A stretch of 64,000 bases of DNA from assembly GCA_963712165.1 (NCBI GenBank), contig CAVQGY010000004.1:62001-126000 (forward strand), given 5' to 3'. Origin of the DNA: B10-G9 sp963712165. GTDB lineage: Bacteria > Chloroflexota > Anaerolineae > Anaerolineales > UBA11858. How positions within the stretch are numbered: position 1 is the first letter of the stretch; the number at the start of each line of letters is the position of its first letter. The position numbers and the translations under genes were made by a program. This document shows positions 1 to 9,051 of this stretch, piece after piece. The notes below the pieces were generated by a model. That model saw only the letters and a program-made list of their open reading frames with translations. It had not been told where the DNA came from and ran no database searches.

Positions 1-306
1 GTAGGCGGCATGGGCTTGCTTGGATTTATGGAGGGAGAAACCCTTCAGCCTGGTGTGGCCGAACTGCCCGAAGCAGATCTTCAACTCATTCGCGATACAC
101 TGGCAGCTATGCTGGCCGGCGAATTTGACCGCTTTGATGTCTTCTCTGGTCCAATCACCGATAATCAGGGTAATGTGATCCTGGCTGAAGGTGAGAGTCT
201 TGTTCAAGCAGACCTGGATGGCTTCAAAGAATTTGGCAGTCCTTGTGAGACCTGCATGTATTGGTGGAATGAAAACATCACCGCAGAATTACCAGAATTA
301 GAGTAA
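1..306 (+). CDS. BMP-family substrate-binding lipoprotein, C-terminal fragment (5' end outside window)
   Basis: This is the last ~100 residues of a periplasmic-type binding protein; the open frame runs into the left edge, so signal peptide and lipobox are not visible. The segment FDVFSGPITDNQGNVIL is the typical C-terminal strand of BMP (basic membrane protein, PnrA-like) receptors, which bind nucleosides or similar ligands for an ABC importer. It lies directly upstream of the ATPase and two permeases of that importer, separated by a hairpin at 323-352. A CETC motif near the end (CETCMYWW) is unusual for the family. The family call rests on a short segment plus context. Confidence 0.8.
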   Translation, partial: VGGMGLLGFMEGETLQPGVAELPEADLQLIRDTLAAMLAGEFDRFDVFSGPITDNQGNVILAEGESLVQADLDGFKEFGSPCETCMYWWNENITAELPELE

Positions 307-322
307 CTTTTACATAAAGATA

Positions 323-352
323 ACTCAAGACGGATTTTCATCCGTCTTGAGT
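323..352 (+). terminator. Hairpin between BMP gene and ATPase gene (attenuator-like)
   Basis: A perfect 12-bp inverted repeat (ACTCAAGACGGA / TCCGTCTTGAGT) with a 6-nt TTTTCA loop is followed by a pyrimidine-rich stretch (GTCTTTCTATTT). It sits inside an apparent binding-protein/ATPase/permease operon. It could stabilise the upstream receptor transcript and reduce readthrough, which is common where the receptor is needed in excess. Confidence 0.7.
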
Positions 353-413
353 GTCTTTCTATTTGACTCGAGCTATTATCCCTTTTTATTGCTTATCCTG
401 AAGGAATAATGAT

Positions 414-1937
414 ATGAATTCAAATCCCCCAGCTGTAGAAATGAAAGATATCGTGATTGAATTTCCAGGCGTTCTTGCCAATGATCACGTGAACCTAACT
501 TTGCAGGAAGGGGAAATTCATGCTTTATTGGGTGAGAACGGAGCAGGAAAGAGCACATTAATGAATGCCTTAGCGGGTTTGTACAAACCAGTTTCTGGCA
601 CTATTCGTGTTCACGGCGAGCTAGTCAATTTCAATTCTCCCCGTGATGCTATTTCCAAAGGTATTGGGATGGTTCATCAGCATTTTATGCTGGTGCCAAC
701 CCAGACAGTAACTGAGAATATTCTTCTGGGTTTGAATGAGCCCAGGTTTGTGATGTCCTTAAAGCAATATGACCAGAAAATCCTTGAACTGGAAGAGAAA
801 TATGGCTTATTTGTTGATCCAGCCACTAAAATTTGGCAGTTATCAGTTGGTGAACAACAGCGGGTAGAAATCCTTAAAACTCTCTACCGTGGGGCGAATA
901 TACTTATCATGGATGAACCCACAGCTGTTTTATCTCCGCGTGAAATTGATGAATTGATGGAAACCATGCGATCCATGACGAATCAGGGAAAATCAATCAT
1001 TTTCATCACTCACAAGTTGGGAGAAGTGGTTGATATCGCTGATCGAGTAACAGTACTGCGGAAGGGTATCGTAACTGCTGAGGGGGAGTCAATGAAGGGT
1101 GTGACGAAGAAAGACCTGGCTCAGCGCATGGTGGGGCGCGAGGTGGTGTTTACTGTTGAGCGGGAGAGTCATGAATTGGGGGAAGTGGTAATGGAGATGA
1201 CAAATGTATCAGCCCTCAATAATCGTGGGCTTCCTGCACTCAGGGATGTATCCTTGAATATCAGAAGCGGCGAGATCCTGGGAATTGCCGGAGTAGGCGG
1301 TAATGGCCAGAGTGAACTTGCTGAGGTGATCACCGGATTAAGACAGTGTACTGGGAAAATTCTCATCCAGGGAACGGATATAAGCAACCAACCTCCAATT
1401 AATGCGATAAAACGAGGCGTATCGCATATTCCAGAGGACCGCACGGCGGTTGGAACGGCCCCAAGCCTTAGTTTGACAGATAATATAATAATGAAAGGGT
1501 ATAAAGAACAGCCGATCGGAGATGGATGGCGGATTAATTTCCAGGTCGCTCATGAGCACACCAGCAAGCTTAAGGATCAATATAAGATCCTTGCCCCAAG
1601 CGTGAATACACCTGCGGGTAAACTATCTGGGGGAAACCTTCAAAAGTTGATCCTTGCCCGTGAAATCAATTCAAAACCCAGGTTTCTAGTTGCCATGCAG
1701 CCTACTAGAGGCCTGGACGTAGGTGCTATAGAAGATATCTGGGCTTTGCTTTTAGAGCAGCGGTCAAATGGGGCTGCAATTCTATTGATCTCTGAGGAAT
1801 TGGAGGAAGTCTTATCTCTAAGTGACCGGATAGCTGTAATATCTGAAGGAAAGATCATGGGCATTGTTGATAGTGAAAATGTTGACATCGACAAGATTGG
1901 AATGATGATGGCGGGGATGCAAGAAATAAGGGAGTAG
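414..1937 (+). CDS. Nucleoside-type (BMP/YufO-like) ABC transporter, ATP-binding protein with two NBDs
   Basis: A 507-residue tandem ATPase that energises uptake by the two permeases that follow. NBD1 is canonical: Walker A GENGAGKST (40-48), Q-loop VHQHFML, signature LSVGEQQ (143-149), Walker B LIMDEPT (164-170), switch His200. NBD2 is degenerate: the Walker A position reads GVGGNGQS (293-300) without the lysine, and Walker B reads VAMQPTRGLDVG without Asp-Glu, while the signature LSGGNLQ (404-410) is kept. This asymmetry is normal in the BMP/simple-sugar ATPase family. The start ATG at 414 follows AAGGA about 8 nt upstream. The substrate is inferred as nucleosides. Confidence 0.92.
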   Translation: MNSNPPAVEMKDIVIEFPGVLANDHVNLTLQEGEIHALLGENGAGKSTLMNALAGLYKPVSGTIRVHGELVNFNSPRDAISKGIGMVHQHFMLVPTQTVTENILLGLNEPRFVMSLKQYDQKILELEEKYGLFVDPATKIWQLSVGEQQRVEILKTLYRGANILIMDEPTAVLSPREIDELMETMRSMTNQGKSIIFITHKLGEVVDIADRVTVLRKGIVTAEGESMKGVTKKDLAQRMVGREVVFTVERESHELGEVVMEMTNVSALNNRGLPALRDVSLNIRSGEILGIAGVGGNGQSELAEVITGLRQCTGKILIQGTDISNQPPINAIKRGVSHIPEDRTAVGTAPSLSLTDNIIMKGYKEQPIGDGWRINFQVAHEHTSKLKDQYKILAPSVNTPAGKLSGGNLQKLILAREINSKPRFLVAMQPTRGLDVGAIEDIWALLLEQRSNGAAILLISEELEEVLSLSDRIAVISEGKIMGIVDSENVDIDKIGMMMAGMQEIRE

Positions 1938-1943
1938 ACTTTC

Positions 1944-3038
1944 ATGGCTATTCGTATACGAACTGAACAGCGTGTTGAAGTACCCAAATGGTTGCCCTCT
2001 GCCACATCGATAGGTTCGGTGATTATTGCATTTATTCTGGGTGGGGTAATCTTCAAAATTGTGGGTGGGAAGCCCATGCAGGCTCTGTATTTCTTCTATC
2101 AGGCAGTTTTTGGCAACTGGGGTGTATTTTCTGATACGCTGGTGAAAGCCACTCCCTTGATAATCATTGGCGTTGCCTGCGCGATCGCTTTTAAAATGCG
2201 CCTTTGGAATATTGGCGCAGAAGGGCAGTTTTACGCTGGGGCATTTGGAGCAAGTCTGGTGGTGTTAGTTCCCCTGGTGCCCCCTGAGAGTCCTAAAGTT
2301 ATTGTCATCGGTTTGATGATGCTGATGGGTATGCTGTGTGGTGGGATCTTGGGATTCATCCCTGGTTATTTACGGGCAAAATATAAGGTCAATGAGATTA
2401 TTACAACCTTGATGCTGAACTATATCATTATTAATTGGAACAACTTCTGGATTTTTGATCAGTGGAGTGACCGCGGTTTCCAAATGACAGCTACGTTTGA
2501 CCGTGTAGCCTGGCTGCCGAGATTGGCGGATTACGCTAAGGAAATACCAGCTTTTTCAGGTGTCACATTACACTTAGGTGTGGTTTTTGGTCTTGTCGCA
2601 GCAGTCATTGTCTGGTGGATATTCCGCTTCAGCCGCTGGGGATACGAGATCAAGTTGATTGGAGATAATCCTAATGCTGCCAGATATGCAGGTATCAATA
2701 TTTCCAAAAATATCATCCTGGTAATGGCCTTTTCGGGGGCACTGGCTGGGCTGGCTGGTATGTCGGAAATAAGTGGGGTTGTTCACCGTCTGCAGGAAAG
2801 TATATCTCCGGGGTATGGTTTCACTGGCATCATTGTTGCCTGGCTGGCGAAACTCAATCCTTTTGCCATTGTTCCGGTTTCTGTCTTATTTGCTGGCCTT
2901 ATAGTTGCGGGACGCGAGATTCAACCTGCGGGTTTGTCATTTCTCCTACAAGGAATTATCCTCTTCCTGTTGATCTCAAGTGATGTGCTCATTCGCTATA
3001 AAATCAAGTTCGTTCGTGTTAATAAGGAGACAGAATGA
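1944..3038 (+). CDS. Nucleoside-type ABC transporter permease (NupP-like, BPD_transp_2)
   Basis: A 364-residue hydrophobic protein with roughly ten membrane segments. It carries the landmarks of the branched-chain/ribose/nucleoside permease family: LWNIGAEGQFYAGAFGA, VNEIITTLMLNYI, and the EAA-like loop around KLIGDNPNAARYAGI. It starts 6 nt after the ATPase stop, with AAGGGAG upstream, and its stop overlaps the next permease start by 4 bp (ATGA), so the two are translationally coupled and probably form the heterodimeric channel. Confidence 0.92.
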   Translation: MAIRIRTEQRVEVPKWLPSATSIGSVIIAFILGGVIFKIVGGKPMQALYFFYQAVFGNWGVFSDTLVKATPLIIIGVACAIAFKMRLWNIGAEGQFYAGAFGASLVVLVPLVPPESPKVIVIGLMMLMGMLCGGILGFIPGYLRAKYKVNEIITTLMLNYIIINWNNFWIFDQWSDRGFQMTATFDRVAWLPRLADYAKEIPAFSGVTLHLGVVFGLVAAVIVWWIFRFSRWGYEIKLIGDNPNAARYAGINISKNIILVMAFSGALAGLAGMSEISGVVHRLQESISPGYGFTGIIVAWLAKLNPFAIVPVSVLFAGLIVAGREIQPAGLSFLLQGIILFLLISSDVLIRYKIKFVRVNKETE

Positions 3039-4000
3039 ATTTTGAAATTATTTTGCATTCTGGGATAGCTACTGGGACTGTCTTGTTATTTGCCGCAATT
3101 GGAGAGATATTAACTGAACGTTCCGGCATCCTCAATCTGGGTATTGAGGGAATGATGCTTTTGGGAGCGATGGCAGGTTTTGGTACTTCTCTGGCAACAA
3201 ATAGCGCCTGGCTGGGCGTTGCTGTTGCGGTCCTGGCAGGAGGTTTGTTGAGCCTTGCCCACGGCCTTGTCACCATTCACTTTCAGGCAGACCAGGTTGT
3301 CAGTGGACTTTCGCTTACGTTCCTGGGAACTGGGTTAGCTTTGGTATTAGGCGAGGGATTAACAGGACAAACTCCACCTCTCCTGCTTGATTATAGTATT
3401 CCTATTTTGAAGTCCATTCCTTTTATTGGCCCGGCTTTATTTCAAGACCATGGTTTGCTCATTTATGCTGGCTATCTGTTAACGCCACTTACCTGGTTCT
3501 ATATCCATAAAACACGACCTGGAATGCATTTGCGGGCTGTAGGGGAAAAACCGGCGGCAGCAGATTCCCTGGGTGTTAATGTCTATGGTTTACGCTACCT
3601 CTATGTATTTATTGGTGGTTGTTTGGCTGGTTTAGCTGGTGCCCTGATCAGTCTTTCTGTCTCGCCCGGTTGGTACAGTTCCCAAACCACATCCGGTCAA
3701 GGCTGGATCGCTGTTGCCTTGGTGATCTTTGCCCAGTGGAATCCATACCGGGCTGCATTGGGTGGATATCTATTTGGCATGTTGCGCCGGTTGATACTGG
3801 ATTTACAGGGCCCCCGGTTGTTGTTTGGATTAGTAAATCCGCTTTATGTGAATTCCAATTACAGCTTCTTTCTGATCATGACCCCCTATATTTTAACAAT
3901 TATTGCATTGATCTTCGGGTCCAGGGCAATCGCGAAGAAAAGAGCTGGATCACCTTCGGCTTTGGGGATCCCTTATATTCGAGGTGAGCGGGGTCAATGA
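3035..4000 (+). CDS. Nucleoside-type ABC transporter permease (NupQ-like)
   Basis: A 321-residue integral membrane protein of the second permease type in BMP systems. It has ITERSGILNLGIEGMMLLGAMAGF near the N terminus and the cytoplasmic loop HLRAVGEKPAAADSLGV. AAGGAGA lies upstream of the ATG, which overlaps the stop of the preceding permease. It completes the first importer set (receptor, ATPase, permease, permease). The 158 bp to the next gene hold no recognisable feature. Confidence 0.92.
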   Translation: MNFEIILHSGIATGTVLLFAAIGEILTERSGILNLGIEGMMLLGAMAGFGTSLATNSAWLGVAVAVLAGGLLSLAHGLVTIHFQADQVVSGLSLTFLGTGLALVLGEGLTGQTPPLLLDYSIPILKSIPFIGPALFQDHGLLIYAGYLLTPLTWFYIHKTRPGMHLRAVGEKPAAADSLGVNVYGLRYLYVFIGGCLAGLAGALISLSVSPGWYSSQTTSGQGWIAVALVIFAQWNPYRAALGGYLFGMLRRLILDLQGPRLLFGLVNPLYVNSNYSFFLIMTPYILTIIALIFGSRAIAKKRAGSPSALGIPYIRGERGQ

Positions 4001-4158
4001 TTTCCAAGCATAACAGCGAGTTTAGGAAAAATCCTTTCTCACAAAGATACCCTATATCACATGCTGATGCCATTCTTAGATGATGCATACGGACTTCAGT
4101 TGATCAAAGATGATAGTGATTAATGACCATTTCCCATCCTTAATAAAGGTAGATACTT

Positions 4159-5313
4159 ATGAGCAATTCTAATCAAGAAAAATGGGGACCGAAGCTCATT
4201 GACGGATTGTTGCCTGTATTTGCCACACTGGCTGCCCTGTTGGTAGGCGCGATCATGCTTCTTCTGCTTAAGGTCAACCCGATCGAAGCCTATAAAGCCA
4301 TGTGGGAAGGCGCCTTTGGTTCCCAGAATGCGCTGGCCGAAACCCTGGTTAAAGCCACTCCGCTGCTGCTGGTGGGCCTGGGGATCTGCATCTCCTTCCG
4401 GGGAGATGTGATCAATATTGGCGGTGAAGGCCAAATGATAGTTGGCGCGATCCTGGGTACCCTGGTTGGCATAACACTAACCGATTGGCCGGGATGGGCT
4501 GTCGTTCCCTTTGCATTACTCACAGGGTTCCTTGGGGGAGCGATTTGGGGAGGCATCCCCGGCTTTTTAAAGGCATATTTCCGGGTGAATGAGATCCTCA
4601 GCACGGTGATGATGAACGCTATCGCGGTCCAATTGATGAACTTCCTGCTGCGGGGACCGATGATCGATCCCGCCCAGGCAGAGCTGGCGTCCAAGATCCC
4701 TCAAACAGCCAGGCTGTTAGATAGCTTCAGGCTTCCTCGCTGGATACCCACCAGGCTGCACCTGGGCGCTTTGATTGCTGTGATCCTGGCTATTCTTGTA
4801 TACATATTGCTCTGGCGCACTACCTGGGGTTACAGGATCCGGGCAGTAGGCCAGAATCCGGATGCCTCCAGATATGCAGGAGTGAAGGTCAAGAACTATA
4901 TCGTGTTGGCATTGATCCTGAGCGGCGCCTTTGCCGGGTTGGCAGGAGTGATGCAGGTATATGGTGTCAACTACCGCATGATCACAGACGGATCTGCTTC
5001 CGGTTTTACGGGCAGCGCAGGCTTTAACGGAATTGTAGCCGCCCTATTTGGAGGTTTGCATCCGATTGGAACAATACCAGCTTCGATCCTGTTCGGTGCA
5101 CTGCTGGTAGGCGCAAATAAAATGCAGCGGGTCGTACAGGTTCCATCCGCATTGATCACCGCATTGAACGGCCTGGTGGTGGTCTTTGTGGTCAGCAGCG
5201 AGATTTGGAAACGGCGCAGGCAGCGAAGGAGATTGGCTGCCGCTGTGCCGTTGGAAGGGGAAGAGAACCTTGCAGATCCAGGCAAGATGATTGATGAGGA
5301 GGTGACATCATGA
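4159..5313 (+). CDS. Second nucleoside-type ABC transporter permease (NupP-like)
   Basis: A 384-residue paralogue of the permease at 1944-3038, with the same landmarks (VINIGGEGQMIVGAILG, VNEILSTVMMNAIAV, RAVGQNPDASRYAGV). It has an additional ~35-residue charged C-terminal tail rich in Arg/Glu (KRRRQRRRLAAAVPLEGEEN), probably cytoplasmic. It begins a second importer locus with a different gene order from the first: permease, permease, receptor, ATPase. Its stop overlaps the next start (ATGA). Confidence 0.92.
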   Translation: MSNSNQEKWGPKLIDGLLPVFATLAALLVGAIMLLLLKVNPIEAYKAMWEGAFGSQNALAETLVKATPLLLVGLGICISFRGDVINIGGEGQMIVGAILGTLVGITLTDWPGWAVVPFALLTGFLGGAIWGGIPGFLKAYFRVNEILSTVMMNAIAVQLMNFLLRGPMIDPAQAELASKIPQTARLLDSFRLPRWIPTRLHLGALIAVILAILVYILLWRTTWGYRIRAVGQNPDASRYAGVKVKNYIVLALILSGAFAGLAGVMQVYGVNYRMITDGSASGFTGSAGFNGIVAALFGGLHPIGTIPASILFGALLVGANKMQRVVQVPSALITALNGLVVVFVVSSEIWKRRRQRRRLAAAVPLEGEENLADPGKMIDEEVTS

Positions 5314-6242
5314 TCTCAGACCTCTTTTCAATGACTGTTCTGGTTGGTATTTTGGCTTCTGGTATCCGCCTGGCTACTCCTTATTTATATGCAGCGATTG
5401 GCGAGACATTCGGCCAGCGCAGCGGTGTGTTAAATCTAGGTGTTGATGGACAAATGCTGCTGGGTGCATTTGCAGCCTTTTATGTAGCGATCAAAACAGG
5501 AAACCTCTGGTTAGGAATTCTGGCTGCCATGATAGTAGGTGCCTTGATGGGGCTGGCCATGGCTTTTGTTACCGTGAATCTCCATGCGGAACAGGGTATC
5601 AGCGGGATTGGTTTTTACCTATTTGGCCTGGGATTGAGTGATCTCTTATTCCAGAAGTTGCTGGGTACCGTGGAGACCGTAAAGGGTTTTCCGAAACTCG
5701 ATATCCCGGTCTTAAGCGATCTTCCAGTTGTGGGAGAGATCTTCTTCCGCCAGAATATCCTGGTCTATATCGCTTTTGCCCTGGTGCCCATTGCCTGGTT
5801 CATCCTTAATAAGACCACACTTGGTTTGAAGATCCGGGCTGTGGGTGAGAATCCGGACGCAGCAGATTCGCTGGGTGTGAGTATTTCCAGGATCCGGTAT
5901 TTCACAATCATCCTGGGAGGAACGCTCTCCGGAGTAGCTGGGGCCTCGATGTCCATTGCCCTGTTAAATGTATTTCAGCAGAATATGACCAGCGGGTTGG
6001 GTTTTATCGCGGTTGCCCTGGTCTATTTTGGGGCCTGGCGGCCGTGGGGGGTTCTGGGAGGAGCACTACTATTCAGTCTTGTGAACTCCCTCCAGCTCTG
6101 GATCCAGGTTCTGGGTATCCCGGTCCCATCCGATATCGCAGTGATGATGCCCTATATATTGACAATACTGGTGCTGGTTGCGACCGTATCGCGAGTGCGG
6201 GCACCTTCCGCGCTCACAAAGCCATTTGAACGAGCGGATTAG
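5310..6242 (+). CDS. Second nucleoside-type ABC transporter permease (NupQ-like)
   Basis: A 310-residue membrane protein paralogous to the permease at 3035-4000, with SGVLNLGVDGQMLLGAFAAF and the loop KIRAVGENPDAADSLGVS. It is preceded by a very strong ribosome binding site (GAGGAGGTGA, 7 nt before the ATG) located inside the upstream gene, and is translationally coupled to it by a 4-bp overlap. It pairs with the protein encoded at 4159-5313 to form the channel of the second importer. Confidence 0.92.
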   Translation: MISDLFSMTVLVGILASGIRLATPYLYAAIGETFGQRSGVLNLGVDGQMLLGAFAAFYVAIKTGNLWLGILAAMIVGALMGLAMAFVTVNLHAEQGISGIGFYLFGLGLSDLLFQKLLGTVETVKGFPKLDIPVLSDLPVVGEIFFRQNILVYIAFALVPIAWFILNKTTLGLKIRAVGENPDAADSLGVSISRIRYFTIILGGTLSGVAGASMSIALLNVFQQNMTSGLGFIAVALVYFGAWRPWGVLGGALLFSLVNSLQLWIQVLGIPVPSDIAVMMPYILTILVLVATVSRVRAPSALTKPFERAD

Positions 6243-6324
6243 AGGAAATATCATGGAGGTGATGAGGGAAAAAATAGTTTTGTCAGCTATCAGATTTTTC
6301 ATTCAATCAATAAGGAGAAGATAT

Positions 6325-7338
6325 ATGAAGAAGTTCAGATTTTTGATCAGTTTAATGATTTTGATTGCTGTGCTTTGGGTGCCTGTCAGGCCCAGGAGCC
6401 AGTAGAAGAACCTGAATGGAAGAGAAGGAACTCTTCCGGGTGGCAGTTGTAATGCCCAGTGCGATCAATGACCTGGCTTTCAGCCAGAGCATGTACGATG
6501 CCCTGGTTATGATCCAGGCAGAAATGGGTGGAGAAGAGGCAATGGAAATTGTCTACTCTGACGGCATGTTTGTTGTGGACGATGCCGCCGCTGCCATCCG
6601 GGACTATGCCGCAGAAGGCTATGACCTGGTGATCGCCCATGGTTCCCAGTACGGCAGCTCCCTGCAGGAAATCGCCCCTGACTTCCCCGAGACCAGCTTT
6701 GCCTGGGGCACCACGGTTGATACCTTTGGTATCGACAATATCTTTGCCTATGAAGCAGCCTCCCAAGAGGGCGGTTATGTTAATGGCGTGATCGCGGCCA
6801 GCCTGTCCGAAACCGGCGTGCTGGGTGTGGTTGGCCCGATCGAAACCGGCGATGCCAAACTTTACGTGGATGGTTTTGTGGCTGGAGCTAAAGCAACCAA
6901 TCCTGATGTTCAGGTCAATGTGAACTATATCGGTTCTTTCTCCGATGTTGCCCTGGCATGCAGAAGCAGCCAACACGCATGTGGCTGCTGGCGCGGATGG
7001 ACTGACCGGAACCGCCCAGATGGTTGTGGGCGCGATCGGCGTAGCTGAGGAAAGCGGCGCCATGTGGTTTGGCACCCAGGCTTCCCAGACCGAACTGGCA
7101 CCTCCGATCGTGGTTGCCAATCAGGTCTATCGTTGGGATGTTGTTCTGAATGAGATTATCGACTTGATCGACGAGGGAACCCTCGGTGGAACGTCATTTG
7201 TGATTGACCTGGCCAATGGTGGTGGAAGTCATGGATTTCAATGCTGATTACGAACTGCCCGCTGATGTCAAGAGTCTCGCGGATGATACGGTGGCTGGCA
7301 TTATCGATGGCACGATCACCATTGAATTTGGTGATTGA
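6325..7338 (+). pseudogene. BMP-family substrate-binding lipoprotein of the second importer, frameshifted
   Basis: The start is ATG 6325 with AAGGAG 9 nt upstream; MKKFRFLISLMILIAVL is a signal peptide. The lipobox (LGACQAQEPVEEPEW) is found only after a frame change near 6370-6390, and the mature domain (LFRVAVVMPSAINDLAFSQ) in a third frame from about 6416. Further frame changes occur near 6955 (before EAANTHVAAGADGLTGTAQM) and near 7215 (before VMDFNADYELPADVK). Joined, the pieces give a complete BMP receptor ending at the stop at 7336-7338. At least four indels in one gene, with no missing segment, suggest either recent decay or sequence errors. Confidence 0.85.
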
Positions 7339-7420
7339 TCCTTATCGATAAAGTATGTTTGAATAATTTTCCCCCTTCTTTGTTGATACCCAGCAGGGAA
7401 GGGGGGAATAACCATTTTTT

Positions 7421-7470
7421 GATAAAGCTTGGAGAACAGGCTCCCAGGATCCTGCTCTCCCAGGTTTATC
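7421..7470 (+). other. Long imperfect hairpin in the leader of the second importer ATPase
   Basis: GATAAA (7421-7426) pairs with TTTATC (7465-7470), and GGAGAACAGG (7431-7440) pairs with CCTGCTCTCC with a 2x2 internal mismatch; a further C-rich/G-rich pair lies just upstream (about 7370-7410). The structure falls in the 158-bp gap between the receptor stop and the ATPase start. A role as attenuator or mRNA stabiliser is inference. There is no T-run, so it is not a classical terminator. Confidence 0.5.
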
Positions 7471-7496
7471 ATAATCAAATCAAAAAAGGGTCTCTT

Positions 7497-9050
7497 ATGG
7501 CTGAATCAAAAATTCTTCCTTCTGGTCATACCCGGATCGATCACATGGAAATGATAGGCATTACCAAAAGATTTCCTGGTGTATTAGCCAATGATAATGT
7601 TGACTTCAGCGTTATATCCGGTGAAGTACATGCCTTGTTGGGAGAGAATGGGGCGGGGAAAACAACTTTGATGAAGGTCCTGTATGGCATGTATCACGCC
7701 AATGAAGGCCGCATCCTGCTGAATGGCGATCCGGTCGAGATCCTTTCCCCAACCGATGCGATCAACAACGGGATTGGCATGATCCATCAGCATTTTATGC
7801 TGGTTGAATCCCTCACTGTGGCTGAAAATGTCGCTCTGGGTATGAGATCATCCCGGGAGCCGTTAACCGATCTGGATAAGGTGACTGAAAGGATCCTGGA
7901 GTTAGCTAAGATCTACGGCCTGGAAATCGATCCGGGAGCATATATCTGGCAGCTTTCTGTGGGCCAGCAGCAGCGGGTGGAAATCATCAAAGCCCTCTAC
8001 CGGGGAGCCGCGCTGTTGATCCTGGATGAACCCACAGCTGTTTTAACACCCCAGGAAGTGGATGAGTTTTTTGTGATCATCCGGGAGATGGCCAAAGATG
8101 GACACGGTTTGATCTTCATTTCCCATAAACTCCATGAGGTGATTGATATCAGCGACCGGGTCTCAGTTTTGAGAGATGGCAAAAAAGTGGGCACTTACCA
8201 GACAGCGGATGCCACCAAAGGGGACTTGGCACGCTGGATGGTTGGTCGCGATGTGGATTTCCGGCCAGAGATTGAAAAAGTCGATCTGGGAGAAGTTCGG
8301 CTTCAGGTCAGCGGAGCTTCATGCAAGAGCGACCGAGGCACACCAGGACTGCAAAATGTCGATCTGGAAGTCCAGTCTGGAGAGATCCTGGGCATTGCCG
8401 GCGTCTCGGGTAATGGCCAAAGGGAATTGGCAGAGGTCATCACCGGCCTCCGGGAAATGACCAGCGGCCGGATTGAATTGGATGGACAGGATATAACCAA
8501 CCTGCTGCCAGCTGAGAGGACTGATCGAGCTCTTTCTTATATTCCCGAGGAAAGAATGAAGGATGGCATGATCAAGGAATTCACGGTGGCTGAGAACCTG
8601 ATCTTAAGGGAACATCATAAAAGACCCTTTTCCAAGAGGGGAATACTCAACTTAAAAGCCATCGCTACCCACAGCGCTGATCTGATCACGAAGTTCCAGA
8701 TCAAAACCCCATCTCAAGAGACTCCTGCAAAGAGCCTGTCTGGCGGCAATATCCAGAAAGTGGTTGTTGCCCGCGAGTTATCGAGAGAACCACGGGTGAT
8801 CATTGCAGCCCAGCCAACCAGAGGGTTGGATGTGGGTGCGATGGAATATGTGCGGGAACGATTACTCGAAGAAAGGAAATCCGGCACTGCGATATTGTTG
8901 ATATCAGAGGACCTGGATGAGATCTTCGCTTTGGCTGACCGGATTGCTGTCATTTATGAAGGCCAGATCATGGGAATTGTCAAACGAAAAGACGCTACAC
9001 CAGAAAAATTAGGCCTGTTAATGGCAGGAGTCCAGGAAGGAGTGCAGTAG
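7497..9050 (+). CDS. Second nucleoside-type ABC transporter ATP-binding protein
   Basis: A 517-residue tandem ATPase paralogous to the one at 414-1937. NBD1 has Walker A GENGAGKTT, Q-loop IHQHFML, signature LSVGQQQRVE and Walker B LILDEPTA. NBD2 again lacks the Walker lysine (GVSGNGQRE) and the Walker B acids (IIAAQPTRGLDVG). The frame is open further upstream, but the ATG at 7497 is preceded by AAAAAAGGG and begins the conserved part within 20 residues, so I place the start there. It is followed 1 nt later by threonine synthase. Confidence 0.92.
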   Translation: MAESKILPSGHTRIDHMEMIGITKRFPGVLANDNVDFSVISGEVHALLGENGAGKTTLMKVLYGMYHANEGRILLNGDPVEILSPTDAINNGIGMIHQHFMLVESLTVAENVALGMRSSREPLTDLDKVTERILELAKIYGLEIDPGAYIWQLSVGQQQRVEIIKALYRGAALLILDEPTAVLTPQEVDEFFVIIREMAKDGHGLIFISHKLHEVIDISDRVSVLRDGKKVGTYQTADATKGDLARWMVGRDVDFRPEIEKVDLGEVRLQVSGASCKSDRGTPGLQNVDLEVQSGEILGIAGVSGNGQRELAEVITGLREMTSGRIELDGQDITNLLPAERTDRALSYIPEERMKDGMIKEFTVAENLILREHHKRPFSKRGILNLKAIATHSADLITKFQIKTPSQETPAKSLSGGNIQKVVVARELSREPRVIIAAQPTRGLDVGAMEYVRERLLEERKSGTAILLISEDLDEIFALADRIAVIYEGQIMGIVKRKDATPEKLGLLMAGVQEGVQ

Positions 9051-9051
9051 A

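Noticed and set aside
3619..3987. A 122-residue open frame overlapping the permease at 3035-4000.
   Set aside because: It is entirely inside a strongly recognised permease gene in another frame, rich in Trp/Cys/Pro and without homologous motifs; a shadow frame.
6325..7338. Programmed frameshifting in the BMP receptor.
   Set aside because: At least four changes with both directions needed and no slippery heptamer with a downstream structure at each site; indel errors or decay are simpler.
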